From contig NZ_CP031264.1 in assembly GCF_003258605.2 (NCBI RefSeq), positions 2,046,001 through 2,110,000 on the forward strand: a stretch of DNA of 64,000 nucleotides. Reading direction: 5' to 3'. Under the pieces are notes generated by a model. The model was not told where the DNA came from. It was given only the letters and a program-made list of their open reading frames with translations, and did no database searches. Positions 60,384 to 64,000 of the stretch are shown here, one piece after another (position 1 is the stretch's first letter; the number at the start of each line of letters is the position of its first letter). The position numbers were made by a program, and so were the translations under genes. The DNA comes from Peterkaempfera bronchialis. Lineage in GTDB: Bacteria > Actinomycetota > Actinomycetes > Streptomycetales > Streptomycetaceae.

Positions 60384-63300
60384 GTGCCGACCCGCCTCTC
60401 GGTGCCCGCGGTGGCGGGGCTTCAGCTCCGCCGCCATCTGGAGCGCAGCGCCGCCCTGCGCGATGCGCTGTACCACCCCGCCGCGCTGGCCGCCCGCCGG
60501 ACCACCGCCCGTACCGCCCGGCGGCTCGCCCCGCTGACCGCCGACCGGCTGATTGCCGACCTCAAGGGCACCGAGCCGCTGCTGGAGCGGGTCCGCGAGG
60601 AGCGCGCCGCCGCGGACCGGACCGGACAGCAGCAGCCGTCGCCGCGCCCCGGGGGCCGCCGGGCGGCCCTGCGCGCGACCGCCGCCCTGTCGGCCGCCGC
60701 CGTGGTGGGCGGGCTGGTCGCCGGGGCGCAGCCGGCCGCAGCGGCGGGCCGGGACGGCGGCGGCACCTCCGCCGTGGCGGTGGAGGGGCAAGAGCAGGCC
60801 CGCAGCACGGTGGCGGTCCCCGAGGTCTTCCCCCGCCCGCAGGACCAGCAGGCCGCCGGGCGGGCGGTGACGGTCCCCCGCCGGGTGGCGGTGGTGGCCG
60901 CGCCGCAGGCGGACCCCGGTGCGCTGGACGTGGTGCGCGAGGTGCTGCGCGGGTCCGGAGCCGAGGAGGTGTCCGTGGCCCGGCAGGCCCCGGCGCCGAC
61001 CGCCGGGAGCCTGCTGGTGCTGGTGGGCGGTATCGCCGAGGGTGCCGACGGGCAGACCGACCGGGTGCTGCGGGAGTTGGCGATGGCGGCGGGCCGCGCG
61101 GACACCTCCGCGCCGTCGCCGTCCGGGCTGCCGGCCGGCGGCTATGTGCTGTCGGCGGGTCAGCTCGCTGCGTCCGGCGGCGGCGCGTATGGCGCGGTGG
61201 TGCTGGCCGGGGTGGACGGCGAGGGGACGTTCAACGCGGCGCAGACGCTCCGTCAGCTGGTGACGGCGGTACCGGCGGGGCAGGGCCAGACGGCGGAGGC
61301 GGGGCGCGGGCTGCCGGGTGTGACGGTCCGCGACTGGCCGTCGACCCGGGTGCGCGGCACGGTCGAGGGCTTCTACGGCCGGCCGTGGACGGCGGAGCAG
61401 CGGCTCTCCGAGATCGACTTCCTGGGCGCGACCAAGCAGAACTCCTATCTCTACGCGCCCGGTGACGACCCCTACCGGCTCTCCCAGTGGCGGGAGCCGT
61501 ACCCGGCGGCCCGGCAGACCGAGCTGCGCACCCTGACCGAGCGCGCCGCCCGCAACCATGTGGTGCCCGGCTATGCGCTCTCCCCTGGCCAGTCGCTCTG
61601 CTACACCTCCGAGAACGACGTCAGGGCGCTGGTCGGCAAGCTGGAGTCGCTGTGGGGGCTGGGCTTCCGCGCCTTCCAGCTGCAGTTCCAGGATGTGTCG
61701 TACGAGGAGTGGCACTGCCGGGCGGACCGCAACGCCTATGGCACCGGCCCGGAGGCGGCGGCCAGGGCGCAGGGCGAGCTGGTCACCAAGGTGCTGGAGC
61801 GGTTCGCGGCCGGGCACGCCGGGCAGGGCCTGGCGCCGCTGTCGGTGATGCCGACCGAGTACCACCAGCGCGGTGCCACGCCGTACCGCGAGGCGCTGGC
61901 GAAGGCGCTGCCACCGGCCGCGCAGGTGGCGTGGACCGGTGTCGGCGTGGTGCCGGAGCGGATCACCGCCGACCAGCTGCGGGACACCGAGGCGGTGCTC
62001 GCCCATCCGCTGGTCACCATGGACAACTACCCGGTGAACGACTGGTCCGAGGACCGGCTCTACCTCGGCCCGTACACCGGCCGGGAGGCGGGGGTGGCCA
62101 CCGGTTCCGCCGCGCTGCTGGTGAATGCGATGGAGCAGCCGGTCGCCTCCCGGATCGCGCTCTTCACCGCCGCCGACTACGCCTGGAACCCCGCCGGGTA
62201 CCGCCCGCAGGACTCCTGGCGGGGCGCGCTGCGGGCGCTGGCGGGCGGGTCCGGGGCGGCCGACGAGGCGCTGCGGACGCTGGCGGGCAACAGCTCCTCC
62301 TCGCCGCTGGCCACCCAGGAGTCGGCGTATCTGCTGCCGCTGCTGCAACGCTTCTGGTCGGCGGTGGAGCCGACCGTGATGCCGTCGGCCAAGGAGCAGC
62401 CGGGCCCGGGGAAGTCGGGCCACGGGAAGCCGGGCCAGGGGAAGCCGGTCCAGCGGAAGAAGCCCGCCGACGTCGACGCGGAGCGGCTGGCCGAGGCGGC
62501 CGACGCACTGCGGGACGCCTTCACCGCCATGGAGCAGGCCCCGGAGGCGCTGCGTCCGGTGGCGGCCGGGGCGCTGGCCGACGAGGCAGGGCCGTGGCTG
62601 GAGCAGCTCGCCCGGTACGGGAAGGCCGGCCGCTCGGCGGTGGACATGCTGCTGGCGCAGCGCAGCGGGGACGGCGCGGCGGCCTGGCGGGCGCGGCTGG
62701 AGCTGCGCGGCCTGACGGCGGAGATCGCCGGCGGGTCGGCGACGGTCGGCGCGGGGGTGCTTGACCCGTTCCTGAAGCGGGTGCTGAAGACCGCCGACAG
62801 CTGGTCCGGGGTGAGCGGCTCGGCGGCGCGGGCGACCACCACCATGGGGCCGGAGCCCGGGCACGGTGCGGCGATGATGACCGACGACGACCCGCGGACG
62901 TTCTTCTGGAGCGATGCGCCGCCGCAGCGGGACGACTCGGTGGGGGTCGACCTCGGCGCCGACCGGCCGGTGGGCCGGGTCGTGGTGCAGATGGGTTCGC
63001 AGGACCCGGCAGGCGACGCCTCCGGCGACTCGCCGGACGACGTCCCGGTCGGCGGCGGGTCCACGGCGGCGCCGTCCGGTGCCGGGGAGGACGTCGACGA
63101 CGGCTATCTGCACCAGGCGGTGCTGGAGTACTCCACCGGCAACGGCGGCTGGCACCGGATCACCGAGGTCTCGGGCACCAGGACGGTCTCCGCCGCGCTG
63201 CCGGCCGGCACCGTCGCCCGCTATGTGCGGCTGCGCGCCACCGAGGCGCAGGAGACCACGGTCGCGGTGCGGGAGTTCACCGTGACGGCGCCGGGCGCCG

Positions 63301-64000
63301 AGCAGCCGACGGTCAGCGGGGGACCGCCGGCCGCGCCGGGCTCCTCGGTGGCGGCGGTCGTGGACGGCGACGCGGACACCGCGTACCGGGCGGCCTCGGC
63401 ACCCGGCGCCGACGACCGGCAGCTGGTGGTGGACCTGGGGGCGACCCGCCCGCTGGACCGGGTGTCGGTGCTGACCGACCCGGCGGTGAACACCGAGGCG
63501 GTGGTCGAGGCCCGGAAGCCGGACGGCGGCTGGGTCCGGCTGGGCGCGGTGCGGCCCGGCTACACCGAGCTGGCCGGGCACGGCCGGCAGGTCGACGCGC
63601 TCCGGCTGACCTGGGCGTACGGCGGCGAGGCGCCGGTCGTCAATGAGATCGTCCCCTGGTACGCGGACTCCCCGGTCGCCCGGCTGGAGGTGTCGCGCAG
63701 CACGCTGGACGTGGTGGCGGGCGCCCCGCAGCCGGCCACCGCGAGCGCCACCCTGGAGGCGACCCTGGCGGGTGCGGCGGCCGGGCAGTTCACCGTGCGG
63801 CTGCCGAAGGACGCCAAGGGCCTGACCGCCTCCGCCCCGGCCGCCGTCACGGTGCCGCGCGGCGGTCGGCTGGCGGTGCCGCTGGCGGTCTCCGCCGCTG
63901 CGGGCACGCCGAGCGGGGTCTACCGGGTTCCGGTGTCGTTCACATCGGGCGGCCGGACCGTGGACGAGGTGCTCCAGGTGCGGGTGGTCCCGCCGGTCTC
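60384..64000 (+). CDS. Secreted GH84-type beta-N-acetylglucosaminidase (3' end outside window)
   Basis: The frame runs open from a GTG at 60384 to the window edge, over 1,200 residues. GAGGAGGA precedes the start. An unusual stretch of about 85 residues comes before a twin-arginine-like signal (GGRRAALRATAALSAAAVVGG). The GH84 N-terminal domain is followed by the catalytic barrel (VRGTVEGFYGRPWTAEQRL, YLYAPGDDPY, PGYALSPGQ). Where GH84 enzymes usually have a catalytic Asp-Asp pair, this one has Q436-D437 (LQFQDVSYEEW). Galactose-binding/discoidin-like domains and an NPCBM-associated beta domain follow. The protein should act outside the cell on glycans with terminal GlcNAc. Confidence 0.85.
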   Translation, partial: MPTRLSVPAVAGLQLRRHLERSAALRDALYHPAALAARRTTARTARRLAPLTADRLIADLKGTEPLLERVREERAAADRTGQQQPSPRPGGRRAALRATAALSAAAVVGGLVAGAQPAAAAGRDGGGTSAVAVEGQEQARSTVAVPEVFPRPQDQQAAGRAVTVPRRVAVVAAPQADPGALDVVREVLRGSGAEEVSVARQAPAPTAGSLLVLVGGIAEGADGQTDRVLRELAMAAGRADTSAPSPSGLPAGGYVLSAGQLAASGGGAYGAVVLAGVDGEGTFNAAQTLRQLVTAVPAGQGQTAEAGRGLPGVTVRDWPSTRVRGTVEGFYGRPWTAEQRLSEIDFLGATKQNSYLYAPGDDPYRLSQWREPYPAARQTELRTLTERAARNHVVPGYALSPGQSLCYTSENDVRALVGKLESLWGLGFRAFQLQFQDVSYEEWHCRADRNAYGTGPEAAARAQGELVTKVLERFAAGHAGQGLAPLSVMPTEYHQRGATPYREALAKALPPAAQVAWTGVGVVPERITADQLRDTEAVLAHPLVTMDNYPVNDWSEDRLYLGPYTGREAGVATGSAALLVNAMEQPVASRIALFTAADYAWNPAGYRPQDSWRGALRALAGGSGAADEALRTLAGNSSSSPLATQESAYLLPLLQRFWSAVEPTVMPSAKEQPGPGKSGHGKPGQGKPVQRKKPADVDAERLAEAADALRDAFTAMEQAPEALRPVAAGALADEAGPWLEQLARYGKAGRSAVDMLLAQRSGDGAAAWRARLELRGLTAEIAGGSATVGAGVLDPFLKRVLKTADSWSGVSGSAARATTTMGPEPGHGAAMMTDDDPRTFFWSDAPPQRDDSVGVDLGADRPVGRVVVQMGSQDPAGDASGDSPDDVPVGGGSTAAPSGAGEDVDDGYLHQAVLEYSTGNGGWHRITEVSGTRTVSAALPAGTVARYVRLRATEAQETTVAVREFTVTAPGAEQPTVSGGPPAAPGSSVAAVVDGDADTAYRAASAPGADDRQLVVDLGATRPLDRVSVLTDPAVNTEAVVEARKPDGGWVRLGAVRPGYTELAGHGRQVDALRLTWAYGGEAPVVNEIVPWYADSPVARLEVSRSTLDVVAGAPQPATASATLEATLAGAAAGQFTVRLPKDAKGLTASAPAAVTVPRGGRLAVPLAVSAAAGTPSGVYRVPVSFTSGGRTVDEVLQVRVVPPV

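Overview
The window is very GC-rich actinobacterial chromosome, most likely from a streptomycete or a close relative such as Kitasatospora or Streptacidiphilus. The evidence is GTG/TTG starts, a clpP1-clpP2-clpX set with a ClgR-type box, a WhiB protein, a mycothiol-type DsbA oxidoreductase, two PepN paralogues, two-headed Lrp regulators and long perfect-stem terminators between convergent genes. No phage, transposon, CRISPR or rRNA is visible. Two tRNA genes (Pro-UGG, Gly-UCC) are present.

Layout. 1-11.5 kb: the 3' two-thirds of folC is missing at the left edge. Between folC and valS lies an apparent insertion: an Lrp-type regulator, a CaiB/BaiF CoA-transferase coupled to a fused carboxyltransferase, and a divergent amidase / DUF3311 / sodium-solute symporter unit. 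11.6-18 kb: a membrane protein, then the proteostasis block clpX, clpP2, clpP1 and tig, and the two tRNAs. 18-25 kb: housekeeping and stress genes (DUF6348-like protein, small membrane protein, RsbU-type phosphatase, Eis-type acetyltransferase, Nei/Fpg glycosylase, RpiB, BioY, mycothiol-type oxidoreductase).

25-39 kb: two pepN paralogues in the same orientation flank about 8.4 kb of regulators and envelope genes. These are a membrane-anchored ECF sigma/zinc-finger fusion, an SPFH protein, a frameshifted NlpC/P60 hydrolase, a LuxR-type regulator, a degenerate sigma-like protein, a WhiB protein and a PQQ-type propeller protein. Three of the regulators share an HX3CX2C motif. I regard this as the most unusual part of the window.

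39-49 kb: a xylo-oligosaccharide-type utilisation locus resembling the Streptomyces bxl cluster. It holds GH43 plus a cupin protein, a LacI repressor, a binding protein, two permeases and a GH3 enzyme. Two promoters facing away from the repressor gene carry matching CGAAAC(T/A)TTCG operators at the same place, about 18 bases after the predicted transcription start. There is no ATPase gene, so a shared MsiK-type ATPase is presumably used. 49.5-57.4 kb: amino-acid/organic-acid catabolism under Lrp-type regulators (dehydrogenase and aldolase, amidohydrolase and MHS transporter, asparaginase). 57.4-64 kb: a small secreted or membrane protein, malQ, and a large secreted GH84 enzyme cut by the right edge.
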